In this document: positions 44,751 through 53,004 of the stretch, one piece after another
How positions within the stretch are numbered: position 1 is the stretch's first letter
How the letters are laid out: each line of letters begins with the position of its first letter
Source: Lachnospiraceae bacterium UBA7076
Lineage (GTDB): Bacteria > Bacillota > Clostridia > Lachnospirales > Lachnospiraceae
Direction: 5' to 3'
DNA length: 56,653 nucleotides
NCBI GenBank assembly: GCA_002493625.1
Contig: DKZK01000035.1
Location: forward strand, 1-56,653
Made by a program: the position numbers and the translations under genes
Notes under the pieces: generated by a model
What the model was told of the DNA's origin: nothing
Databases searched by the model: none
The model's input: the letters and a program-made list of their open reading frames with translations, nothing else

Positions 44751-46604
44751 ATGAATAAAGAATTATTGAAACCTAAAAAGATAATAAAAGGCATAAAATA
44801 TTTATTTCAAAACGGAATCGGTCTGTTTGCAGTAAAAATGAAACAGATATTTTGGGGAATGGACTACTATTATCCGAAATGGTTTGAAAAACATAAATCC
44901 AATGCCGAGGAGATTGAAAGGCAGAAAAAGGCTCACTTTACCTATGAACCTGTTATAAGCGTAATTGTACCTACCTATAATACGCCTGAGAGCTATCTTC
45001 GTGAGATGATTGAGTCCGTTATGGCGCAGTCCTATGAAAACTGGCAGCTTTGCATAGCCGATGGAAGCGATACAAAAAAAGAGGATGGTAGACTTGCGAG
45101 GGATATAATAAAAGAATATAAGTCACGGGACAGCAGAATAACGTGCGCATTTCTTGATGAGAACAAGGGTATTTCAGAAAATACAAATGCCGCCCTTGCG
45201 CTTGCAGAGGGTGAGTATGTGGGACTTTTTGACCATGATGATTTGCTTGAGCCGGATGCCCTTTACCATGTTGTCAAAGCTTTAAATGAAAGCGCAGAGG
45301 GTGGATTATCCGATAAAATAAATAATGCTTCACACGATGGAGCATATGACATTATATATACGGATGAGGATATGATTAATTCCAAGGGAAATAAGCGGAT
45401 GGAGCCAAAGTTTAAACCGGATTTTTCCATGGATCTTATTTTGGTACACAATTATATCACTCATTTTTTTGTTGTGAAAAAGGAGCTTATCCATAAGGTG
45501 GGAGGCTTTGACAGGGAATATGACGGGGCGCAGGACTATGATCTTATACTGAAATGTATTGAGCGTACAAACCGAATAAAGCATATACCTCATATTCTTT
45601 ATCATTGGAGGATTCACAAAAATTCTACTGCGGGAAATCCAAAAAGCAAGGAATATGCTTATGATGCAGGCAGAAAGGCGTTAAAGGCGCATTTGGACCG
45701 TGTGGGAATCAAGGCGGAGGTTGGGTTTACCGACATGACAGGACTTTATGATATAAGGTACCTGATTGATAAGGAGCCGCTTATATCCATTGTAATTCCA
45801 AATAAAGACCATATAGATGACTTGACGAAATGCGTAAGCTCCATATATGATAAGAGTACTTACAAAAACTATGAATTTGTTATAGTTGAAAACGGAAGCA
45901 CCGGGGAGGAAACCTTTCAGTATTATGAGACTATGGAGCAGGAGCATGATAATTTCCATGTTGTAAAATGGGAAAGGGGCTTTAACTATTCAGCAATCAA
46001 TAATTTTGGCGTTTCCAAGGCAAAAGGAGAATATATTTTGCTGTTAAATAACGATACGGAGCTTATAAGTCCCGATGCTCTTTCAAGGATGCTTGGAATA
46101 TGCATGAGGGGCGATGTGGGAGCCGTGGGGGCAAAGCTTTTTTTTGCAGACGACACAGTGCAGCATGCAGGTATTGTTATAGGCTTTGCCGGCTATGCGG
46201 GACATGTTTTTTCCGGCTGTAAGGATACTGACATGGGTTACATGATGCGTGCAAGGATAAACAGCAATTTCAGCGCAGTTACAGCAGCTTGTCTTATGAC
46301 GCCCAAGGCAGTGTTTGATAAGGTTGGGGGACTGTGTGAGGAGTTTGTTGTTGCAGGCAATGACGTGGATTACTGCCTGAGGGTTGGCAGGGCAGGCTTT
46401 CTGGTTACCTACTGTGCAAATGCAAAATGGTATCACTATGAATCCAAATCAAGAGGATATGAGGATACCCCTGAAAAAAAGGCAAGGTTTGAAAGAGAGA
46501 TTTCATTATTCAGGGAAAAGTGGCAGGATATTTTAAGGGACGGAGACCCTTTTTATAACATTAATTTTCCTGTAACACTTCCGCCTTTTACACTGTCCGA
46601 GTGA
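44751..46604 (+). CDS. Bifunctional glycosyltransferase with two GT2 domains
   Basis: 617 residues. After a basic N-terminus, GT2 domain 1 (about 65-325) has VISVIVPTYNTPESYL and GLFDHDDLLEPD; domain 2 (about 340-617) has PLISIVIPNKDHIDDL, YEFVIVENGSTGEET, LLLNNDTELI and GNDVDYCLRVGRAGF. Tandem GT2 proteins of this form assemble rhamnan-like or other capsule chains. ATG 44751 has GGAGAA upstream. Sugar specificity unknown. Confidence 0.85.
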   Translation: MNKELLKPKKIIKGIKYLFQNGIGLFAVKMKQIFWGMDYYYPKWFEKHKSNAEEIERQKKAHFTYEPVISVIVPTYNTPESYLREMIESVMAQSYENWQLCIADGSDTKKEDGRLARDIIKEYKSRDSRITCAFLDENKGISENTNAALALAEGEYVGLFDHDDLLEPDALYHVVKALNESAEGGLSDKINNASHDGAYDIIYTDEDMINSKGNKRMEPKFKPDFSMDLILVHNYITHFFVVKKELIHKVGGFDREYDGAQDYDLILKCIERTNRIKHIPHILYHWRIHKNSTAGNPKSKEYAYDAGRKALKAHLDRVGIKAEVGFTDMTGLYDIRYLIDKEPLISIVIPNKDHIDDLTKCVSSIYDKSTYKNYEFVIVENGSTGEETFQYYETMEQEHDNFHVVKWERGFNYSAINNFGVSKAKGEYILLLNNDTELISPDALSRMLGICMRGDVGAVGAKLFFADDTVQHAGIVIGFAGYAGHVFSGCKDTDMGYMMRARINSNFSAVTAACLMTPKAVFDKVGGLCEEFVVAGNDVDYCLRVGRAGFLVTYCANAKWYHYESKSRGYEDTPEKKARFEREISLFREKWQDILRDGDPFYNINFPVTLPPFTLSE

Positions 46605-46724
46605 TGTTTGCAGATATGATGTGTAAAACGTATTATTTAAAATACAGTTGTACAATATAGACACATAAGCAAGGTGTTTTGCGTTGATTTGTTTATATTG
46701 TAATGCTTTCTAACGGAGAAAAAT

Positions 46725-48050
46725 ATGTATAAATCGGAGCAGCAAAAACGAATTTTCAGTATAACGTCCAATTTCATATTGTGGCTTTTTGAGACATTGA
46801 CATTTGCCGTAGTATGGTTTAAGTATTATCACAATCCATATAACAGCCACTTTTTTAAGTACGGACATATGGCGGTTATCGGGCTGTATGCCATATTTAT
46901 GTATCTGCTTACAAAAAGCTTTAACGGATATAATGTAAGCTACATGAGGTCCGTTGATCTGATACTTTCACATATGCTTGCAATTATCTGTTCCAGCGGG
47001 GCGGGCTATGTGTTTATATGTATGGTTTTTACCGATTATATGCCTGTGCTTCCTGTTTTTCTGGGCGCTTTGGTTCAGCTTGTTTTTGCGGGCGTGTGGA
47101 TAAAGCTTACAAGAGTTGTACACGAGAAAATTTTTCCGCCAAGAAAGGTAATTATCATATGCGGAAATTATCCCTTGGAAAATTTCCTTGAAAAGCTTGA
47201 TACAAGAACGGATAAATACGAGGTTAAGGAAATTTTAGATTATAAAAAGGGCTTTGAAAGAATACGCAGCGGTGTGCCTGATTTTGAGGGTGTATTTTTG
47301 TATGATCTTCCATCGGGGGAAAGGAATGGCATAATGAAATATTGCTATGAGCATGATATTCGTACATATGTTGTGCCTAAAATCACGGATATTATTATGC
47401 GTGGCTCGGATTATATGCATCTTGTGGACACCCCGCTTTTTCTTTCGCGAAATCAGGGGCTTCATCCGGATCAGAGATTTGTTAAGAGAATTATGGATAT
47501 CGTAACGGCTCTTACAGGTATTGTATTAACTGCTCCCCTTATGCTTATTATTGCTCTTTTCATAAAGCTCTATGACGGCGGGGCTGTTTTGTACAGACAG
47601 GAGCGGCTTACCCTTGGAGGCAAAGCTTTTATGATGCTTAAATTCAGAAGCATGAGCATTGATGCGGAGGAAAAGGGTGCGCAGCTTGCAAAAAAGCATG
47701 ACGGCAGGATAACTCCCGTAGGCAGGGTATTAAGAAGACTGCATTTAGACGAGCTGCCACAGCTTTTTAACGTGCTTTCAGGCGATATGTCCATTGTGGG
47801 ACCGCGCCCTGAACGCCCTGAAATATTTGAAAATTATTTGAAGGAAATACCTGATTTTGGAATAAGGCTTAAGGTTAAGGCGGGCATAACGGGCTATGCG
47901 CAGGTTTACGGAAAATACAACACCAAGCCCATAGATAAGCTTAAGCTCGATTTGACCTATATACAGGAGTACAGCTACTGGCTTGATATAAAGCTGATGA
48001 TTTTAACCTTCCGCGTCATTTTCAGGAAGGAAAGCTCGGAAGGAATTTAG
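46725..48050 (+). CDS. Undecaprenyl-phosphate sugar phosphotransferase (WbaP/EpsE-type polyisoprenyl phosphotransferase)
   Basis: 441 residues. Four or five N-terminal helices, a Rossmann-like middle domain (VIICGNYPLENFL), then the PGT core: a re-entrant helix (LTGIVLTAPLMLIIALFI), LKFRSMS, catalytic Asp-Glu in LHLDELPQL, VGPRPERPE and GITGYAQVYGKY. It starts a lipid-linked chain with a hexose- or HexNAc-1-phosphate. It is the second initiator in the window (the first is the PglC-type enzyme at 11174), which indicates two separate polymers. Confidence 0.9.
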   Translation: MYKSEQQKRIFSITSNFILWLFETLTFAVVWFKYYHNPYNSHFFKYGHMAVIGLYAIFMYLLTKSFNGYNVSYMRSVDLILSHMLAIICSSGAGYVFICMVFTDYMPVLPVFLGALVQLVFAGVWIKLTRVVHEKIFPPRKVIIICGNYPLENFLEKLDTRTDKYEVKEILDYKKGFERIRSGVPDFEGVFLYDLPSGERNGIMKYCYEHDIRTYVVPKITDIIMRGSDYMHLVDTPLFLSRNQGLHPDQRFVKRIMDIVTALTGIVLTAPLMLIIALFIKLYDGGAVLYRQERLTLGGKAFMMLKFRSMSIDAEEKGAQLAKKHDGRITPVGRVLRRLHLDELPQLFNVLSGDMSIVGPRPERPEIFENYLKEIPDFGIRLKVKAGITGYAQVYGKYNTKPIDKLKLDLTYIQEYSYWLDIKLMILTFRVIFRKESSEGI

Positions 48051-48088
48051 ATTGGGGCAGCTGACGTTTAATGGAGAGGAGGCGCTAC

Positions 48089-48805
48089 ATGAATATAGCG
48101 GTTATTATTGCGGGTGGTTCCGGCTCCCGCATGGGTCAGGACATACCAAAGCAGTTTATAAATGTATATGACAAGCCGGTCGTAGTTTACACACTTGAGA
48201 GCTTTGAAAGACACCACATGGTTGACGCCATTCTGGTTGTCTGCATAGATGGCTGGCATGATATACTTTGGGCATATGCAAAGCAGTTTAACATAACAAA
48301 GCTTAAATGGGTTGTGTCAGGAGGCAGCAGTGCGCAGGAGTCCATAAGAAACGGTGTTTATCATTTAAAGGATAAATGCGACAGAAATGATAACATTATA
48401 ATTCACGATGGAATCAGACCGCTTGTTGATGCTGAGGTTTTAAATGATGTTATTGATAAGTGCAATGAATATGGAAATGGCGTGACCTCCCTGCCGTACA
48501 ATGAGCAGATTTTTGTTGTTGATGATGAAAAATCCACCGTAAAGTATATTCCGAGAGAGACGTTAAGAAGAGTGTCAACGCCTCAGGCGTACAAGCTGGA
48601 CAAGCTTATATGGGCGTATGAGAAAGCGTTTAGGGAGGAAATCGGAATATATGGCTCCTCCTACACAAATACAATGATGGTTGAGCTTGGGGAGAGGCTG
48701 TATTTTGCAAAGGGCTCTGATAAAAACATAAAGCTTACCACAAAGGATGATTTGGAGATATTTAAGGGCTATCTCACGGCGGAGAAGGACAAGTGGCTGA
48801 AGTAG
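48089..48805 (+). CDS. IspD/TarI-like cytidylyltransferase
   Basis: 238 residues. AVIIAGGSGSRMGQDIPKQF is the signature CTP-binding loop; IIIHDGIRPLVDAEV and KLTTKDDLEIFKGYL are typical of the TarI/IspD family. It activates a polyol or sugar phosphate as a CDP ester. With no MEP-pathway neighbours and CDP-glycerol-type transferases downstream, a TarI-like role is more likely than IspD. GAGAGGAGG precedes ATG 48089. Confidence 0.85.
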   Translation: MNIAVIIAGGSGSRMGQDIPKQFINVYDKPVVVYTLESFERHHMVDAILVVCIDGWHDILWAYAKQFNITKLKWVVSGGSSAQESIRNGVYHLKDKCDRNDNIIIHDGIRPLVDAEVLNDVIDKCNEYGNGVTSLPYNEQIFVVDDEKSTVKYIPRETLRRVSTPQAYKLDKLIWAYEKAFREEIGIYGSSYTNTMMVELGERLYFAKGSDKNIKLTTKDDLEIFKGYLTAEKDKWLK

Positions 48806-48816
48806 GTTATAACTAC

Positions 48817-48861
48817 AGGTTTGTATATGTGTAAAAATTATAGGTTTGTTTATGTGTAAAA
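48817..48861 (+). repeat. Two imperfect 20-base direct repeats in an intergenic gap
   Basis: AGGTTTGTATATGTGTAAAA (48817-48836) and AGGTTTGTTTATGTGTAAAA (48842-48861) differ at one base and are 25 bases apart. They lie between the cytidylyltransferase and the SDR; a regulatory or decayed-coding origin is possible. Confidence 0.45.
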
Positions 48862-48910
48862 TGTGCAGAGAAAACGTTTTTTAAGGAAATTGTTGCGGAG
48901 GGTTTTTAGT

Positions 48911-50038
48911 ATGTCGTTATATGATAGCAGGCTTTATATGGAGGATATAAGGCTTGTGGCAAATTGCAACTATAAGTGGGAAATGCTCAGAGGAAAATCC
49001 GTTGCAATATCGGGCGGTACAGGCATGATAGGAAGCTTTATTGTTGATGTTCTTATGCATCAGAATGATGTGATGAACTTAGATACTCATATATACGTTC
49101 TCGGAAGAAGCAGGGAAAAGGCAGGGAACAGGTTTGGGAAATATATGGCTTGCGACAATTTTCATTTTATCTCCCATGATATAAATGAGCCGTTGGATAT
49201 AAGCAGGTTTGGGGATTTGAACAATATGCATATGGACAGCATGCGTATTATGCATGATATAACGGATAGGGAGCAGTCCGGTATCGATTACATTATACAT
49301 GCTGCAAGCAATACGCATCCTGCTGCCTATGCAGGCGATCCCATAGGCACAATATCCGCAAATGTGTTTGGAACAAAATATCTTCTCGATTTTGCCGCAA
49401 AAGCAGGCTGCAAGCGGTTTGTTTTTTTATCCTCCGTGGAGATTTACGGTGAAAACAGGGGCGACACGGATAAGTTCTGCGAGGATTACCTTGGATATAT
49501 TGACTGCAACACGCTTCGGGCAGGCTATCCTGAGAGCAAGAGAACGGGGGAGTCGCTTTGTCAGGCATATATGAAGCAGTGTGGGCTTGATATCGTTATT
49601 CCGCGGCTTTCAAGAACTTATGGGCCTACGATGCTTATGTCGGACACGAAAGCCATATCTCAGTTTATTTTAAAGGGAGCTCATGGCGAGAATATCGTGT
49701 TAAAAAGCGAGGGCACGCAGCTTTATTCGTATGCTTATGCGGCGGACGCCGCCTCCGCAGTTATAAAGCTTATGCTTGAGGGGGAAAACGGACAGGCGTA
49801 CAATATTGTGTCCGATGCTTCCGACCTGACCCTCAGGGAGCTTGCTGAAACAATAGCGGACTATGTGGGTAAACGCGTTGTTTATGAGCTTCCGGATAAA
49901 GCGGAAAGCGCAGGCTATTCCAAGGCGACAAAAGCTCTGCTTGATTGCGGGAAACTAAAGGGAACGGGCTGGAAATCATTATATGGCATGAAGGACGGGT
50001 TAATCAGAACGATTGAAATTTTAAAGGAAATTATTTAA
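48911..50038 (+). CDS. NAD(P)-dependent epimerase/dehydratase (extended SDR)
   Basis: 375 residues. NAD motif SGGTGMIGSFIV at about residue 35; IIHAASNTHP; FLSSVEIYGE; YxxxK in AGYPESKRTGESL; RLSRTYGPTML. AGGG-type site GCGGAGGG is 8 bases before ATG 48911; ATG 48863 has none. Together with the IspD/TarI-like gene it takes the place of TarIJ, but TarJ is an alcohol-dehydrogenase-type reductase, not an SDR, so the CDP-linked product may be a different polyol or a sugar. Substrate unknown. Confidence 0.75.
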   Translation: MSLYDSRLYMEDIRLVANCNYKWEMLRGKSVAISGGTGMIGSFIVDVLMHQNDVMNLDTHIYVLGRSREKAGNRFGKYMACDNFHFISHDINEPLDISRFGDLNNMHMDSMRIMHDITDREQSGIDYIIHAASNTHPAAYAGDPIGTISANVFGTKYLLDFAAKAGCKRFVFLSSVEIYGENRGDTDKFCEDYLGYIDCNTLRAGYPESKRTGESLCQAYMKQCGLDIVIPRLSRTYGPTMLMSDTKAISQFILKGAHGENIVLKSEGTQLYSYAYAADAASAVIKLMLEGENGQAYNIVSDASDLTLRELAETIADYVGKRVVYELPDKAESAGYSKATKALLDCGKLKGTGWKSLYGMKDGLIRTIEILKEII

Positions 50039-50058
50039 GAAAAGCGGTATGGAACGGT

Positions 50059-50835
50059 ATGAGAACATTTTTTCAGGAATTTAAGCAATACGGCAATCTG
50101 TTCGTGGAACTTGTAAGAAAGGGAATAAAATTAAAATACAGACGGTCATATCTTGGTATTATATGGTCCATGGCTGAGCCGCTGCTTACCATGATTGTGC
50201 TTACCGTTGTATTTGGAACCCTGCTTGGACATGACGGGAAGGATTTTCCTGTCTATATTCTTGCAGGACGGCTTATCTATACCCTTTTTTCCCAGTCAAC
50301 CACAAATGCGTTAAAATCCATAAGGACAAATCAGGGAATGATAAAAAAGGTGTATGTGCCGAAATATCTTTACCCCCTGTCGGGGATAGCATATAACTAT
50401 GTGCTTTTCTTAATATCCCTTGTTGTGCTTTTTGCGGTGTCCATATCACTCAGGGTTTATCCTACCCTTTATATGCTTTTTGCGGTAGTGCCATTGTTTG
50501 TGTTATTTGTATTATCAGTGGGAGTGGGGCTGATACTTGCAACGGCAGGGGTCTTTTTCCGCGACCTTGAATATCTGTGGAACGTCGCCCTTATGCTTGT
50601 AATGTATACCTGCGCCATATTTTATTATCCTGATGCGATACTTACAAGCAGGGTGGGCTGGATATTAAAATATAATCCCTTGTTCTGCATTATTTCAAAT
50701 TTCAGAAGCTGTGTCTTCGGCGAAATGCCCGATATGGGAATGCTGGCGTACGCAAGCCTCTTTGCTCTTGTAAGTGTTATCGTTGGGGGCTTTGTGTTTG
50801 CAAAAAAGCAGAATGATTTTATCTTGTATATATAA
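50059..50835 (+). CDS. ABC-2 type polysaccharide/teichoic acid export permease (TagG/Wzm-like)
   Basis: 258 residues, six helices. N-terminal LKYRRSYLGIIWSMAEPLLTMIV is the family signature; VFFRDLEYLWNVALM and NPLFCIISNFRSCVFG also fit. It pairs with the ATPase encoded at 51009 to export the finished lipid-linked polymer. An unusual 173-base gap separates the two subunits. Confidence 0.9.
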   Translation: MRTFFQEFKQYGNLFVELVRKGIKLKYRRSYLGIIWSMAEPLLTMIVLTVVFGTLLGHDGKDFPVYILAGRLIYTLFSQSTTNALKSIRTNQGMIKKVYVPKYLYPLSGIAYNYVLFLISLVVLFAVSISLRVYPTLYMLFAVVPLFVLFVLSVGVGLILATAGVFFRDLEYLWNVALMLVMYTCAIFYYPDAILTSRVGWILKYNPLFCIISNFRSCVFGEMPDMGMLAYASLFALVSVIVGGFVFAKKQNDFILYI

Positions 50836-50917
50836 AATAAAATCATTATCGTTCTATACTTGTCCTCCGATACTAGTATTTTCAATGTCGATTTTGTGGT
50901 AAAGCTCGCTGCTTTGA

Positions 50918-50929
50918 CCGAAATTTCGG
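50918..50929. repeat. 12-base perfect palindrome between permease and ATPase genes
   Basis: CCGAAATTTCGG is followed by CTTTATTT, so it could be a weak terminator or attenuator, or a regulator site just upstream of the predicted promoter at 50947. Confidence 0.35.
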
Positions 50930-50946
50930 CTTTATTTGTAACGTGC

Positions 50947-50975
50947 TTGTTCGTTTTGAAATATTTCAGTATAAT
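50947..50975 (+). promoter_or_regulatory. Predicted internal promoter before the ABC ATPase
   Basis: TTGTTC (50947-50952), 17-base spacer, TATAAT (50970-50975), 33 bases before ATG 51009. Confidence 0.45.
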
Positions 50976-51008
50976 ATATATTATCCACATGAAAAAAGGT
51001 AAAAATGT

Positions 51009-51743
51009 ATGAATAGTATAATTACGCTTACGGATGTAGGCATGCGTTTCAATTTAAGCAGGGAAAAGGTAGACAGCGTCAAGGAATATTTTATTAAGCG
51101 CATAAAGCGGGAGCTTTCGTTTAATGAATTCTGGGCGCTCAGGGATATTTCCTTTGCGGTTGAAAAGGGAGACAGGGTTGGAATACTCGGACTTAACGGC
51201 GCGGGAAAATCCACCCTTATGAAGGTGATAGCGGGCGTGTTTAAGCCGACGACGGGAACTGTGGAAAAGCAGGGCGTAATTGCGCCCATGATAGAGCTTG
51301 GGGCAGGCTTTGACATGCAGTATACGGGCGCTGAAAATATATTCCTGTACGGCGCGGTGCTTGGACACTCCAGAAAATTCATGGAGGAAAAATATGATGA
51401 AATTGTTACGTTTTCCGAGCTTAGTGAATTTATTGACGTTCCCCTTAAAAACTACTCGTCGGGCATGAGGGCAAGGCTTGGCTTTGCAATTGCAACCGCC
51501 GTTTCCCCTGACATACTGATACTTGACGAGGTGCTTTCCGTAGGCGATGCCAAATTTAAGAAAAAAAGCGAGAAAAAGATAAGGGATATGATGGACATGG
51601 GTATTACGGTTTTATTTGTTTCGCATAATATGGATCAGGTAAGACGCATATGCAACAAGGCTGTAATTCTTGAGCGTGGCAGGCTTATAAAATATGGCGA
51701 CATGGAGGAAACCGTATCCGTATATGAGGGTATGACAAGGTAG
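51009..51743 (+). CDS. ABC transporter ATP-binding protein for polymer export (TagH/Wzt-like)
   Basis: 244 residues. Walker A GLNGAGKST, signature YSSGMRARL, Walker B ILILDEVLSVGD, and switch His in LFVSHNM. The N-terminal VGMRFNLSREKVDSVKEYF is typical of TagH/Wzt. There is no long C-terminal extension, so no carbohydrate-recognition domain. It powers the permease encoded at 50059. Confidence 0.92.
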   Translation: MNSIITLTDVGMRFNLSREKVDSVKEYFIKRIKRELSFNEFWALRDISFAVEKGDRVGILGLNGAGKSTLMKVIAGVFKPTTGTVEKQGVIAPMIELGAGFDMQYTGAENIFLYGAVLGHSRKFMEEKYDEIVTFSELSEFIDVPLKNYSSGMRARLGFAIATAVSPDILILDEVLSVGDAKFKKKSEKKIRDMMDMGITVLFVSHNMDQVRRICNKAVILERGRLIKYGDMEETVSVYEGMTR

Positions 51744-51805
51744 GAGTTTACAGGCAGTACAAACTTTGCCTGTGTGAGGCTGATATTTAAAGAGAGGAAA
51801 TATTT

Positions 51806-52999
51806 ATGAGGAAGCTGAAATTTAAAATGAAACAGTTGTTGAAAATGCTTTGCCAGCATGTTTTGTTTCCTCTTGTATATAAGCTTAACAGCTTTCAGCC
51901 GGTTAATAAAAATAAAATTATTCTTGCAGACGCCCACAATGAGAAATGTCCCCCGCATATGAAGCCTGTAAGGGACGCTCTCATTCATTCGGACTATGAC
52001 GTTCAGGAGTATTTTTTTGATTTGGGGAAATTAAGCGTATTTTCGGGCATGAAGAAAATGCTTGGATTTATGAGGCTGTATGCCGGAAGCGGATGTGTTG
52101 TAATCTGCAACAATTTTCTTCCTGTGGCAGCATGCAAAAAAAGAAAGGAAACAAAGGTTATACAGCTTTGGCATGGCTGCGGCGCATTTAAGAAATTCGG
52201 TTATGATGCATCTGATGACATACCAAAGGACTACAGAGGAAATGTGTACAAAAATTATGACATTGTAACCGTAAGCGGGAAGTACTGCGCTCCGTTTTTC
52301 CGGTCTGCCATGAGGCTTGGAAAAGGAATCATAAAGCCTCTCGGATGCTGCATGACTGACAGGCTGTTTGACAGAGAATATATTAATTTATGCAGGGCAA
52401 AATTTAAGCAGACACACCCTGACGCAGAAGGAAAAAAAGTGGTTCTCTGGGCGCCCACCTTCCGGGGGAATGCAGGAGCCGCAAGGGTGGTTGGCGAGCA
52501 GTATATAGACAGGCTTGCCGACACATATAAAAACGAATTATACGTCATAAAGGCTTTACACCCCATGTCGGAAGGAGGGACCGGAGTACCGAGGACTCCG
52601 TCAGCAGAGCAGACACCTCAGGATAGACGGCGGAGCAGGGAGGATGCCTCTGAGCTTCTTGTATGCGCCGACATATTGATAACCGATTATTCCTCCATAT
52701 TTTTTGAGTATCTTCTTTTGGACAGACCTATCGTGTTTTTTGTGCCCGACTATGAGGAGTACGCAAGAGACAGGGGCTTTTATCTTGACTTTGACAGCCT
52801 GCCGGGGCATATTGTGAAAAATAATAATATTGATGATGCGGTAAGGATTTTGTATAATGTTGTAAGTAGAGATGAAAAAGAGACGAGTGACGCAAATGAA
52901 AGTCAGACGCGTGTTTTAAGGCAGAAATTCTGCGAGCAGTATATGTCTGCCTGTGACGGACATGCGACGGAACGAATTGTGAAAGAGATAAGCAGGTAA
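51806..52999 (+). CDS. CDP-glycerol glycerophosphotransferase family protein (TagF/TarL-like), with an odd in-frame insertion
   Basis: 397 residues. Family motifs: QLWHGCGAFKKFGYD, APTFRGNAG, LHP, ITDYSSIFFEYLLLDRPIVFF. It would transfer a phosphopolyol from a CDP-donor to a membrane-linked chain. Between LHP and the DYSS motif, where the paralogue below has a regular loop, it has a Gly/Pro/Arg/Ser-rich stretch (EGGTGVPRTPSAEQTPQDRR) encoded by unusually GC-rich DNA with an inverted repeat. A basic N-terminal helix suggests peripheral membrane binding. Confidence 0.85.
   Translation: MRKLKFKMKQLLKMLCQHVLFPLVYKLNSFQPVNKNKIILADAHNEKCPPHMKPVRDALIHSDYDVQEYFFDLGKLSVFSGMKKMLGFMRLYAGSGCVVICNNFLPVAACKKRKETKVIQLWHGCGAFKKFGYDASDDIPKDYRGNVYKNYDIVTVSGKYCAPFFRSAMRLGKGIIKPLGCCMTDRLFDREYINLCRAKFKQTHPDAEGKKVVLWAPTFRGNAGAARVVGEQYIDRLADTYKNELYVIKALHPMSEGGTGVPRTPSAEQTPQDRRRSREDASELLVCADILITDYSSIFFEYLLLDRPIVFFVPDYEEYARDRGFYLDFDSLPGHIVKNNNIDDAVRILYNVVSRDEKETSDANESQTRVLRQKFCEQYMSACDGHATERIVKEISR
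52565..52646 (+). repeat. GC-rich in-frame insert with inverted repeat inside the TagF-like gene
   Basis: CGGAGT (52582-52587) and ACTCCG (52595-52600) flank a 7-base loop inside a short GC-rich block that codes for the MSEGGTGVPRTPS... linker absent from the paralogue at 53005. It resembles small palindromic elements that sit in frame inside genes, but the boundaries are approximate. Confidence 0.35.
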
Positions 53000-53004
53000 T
53001 TGTT

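Noticed and set aside
48089..48805. IspD of the MEP isoprenoid pathway
   Set aside because: No other MEP genes are near and the neighbours are teichoic-acid-type export and polymerase genes; a TarI-like role is more probable.
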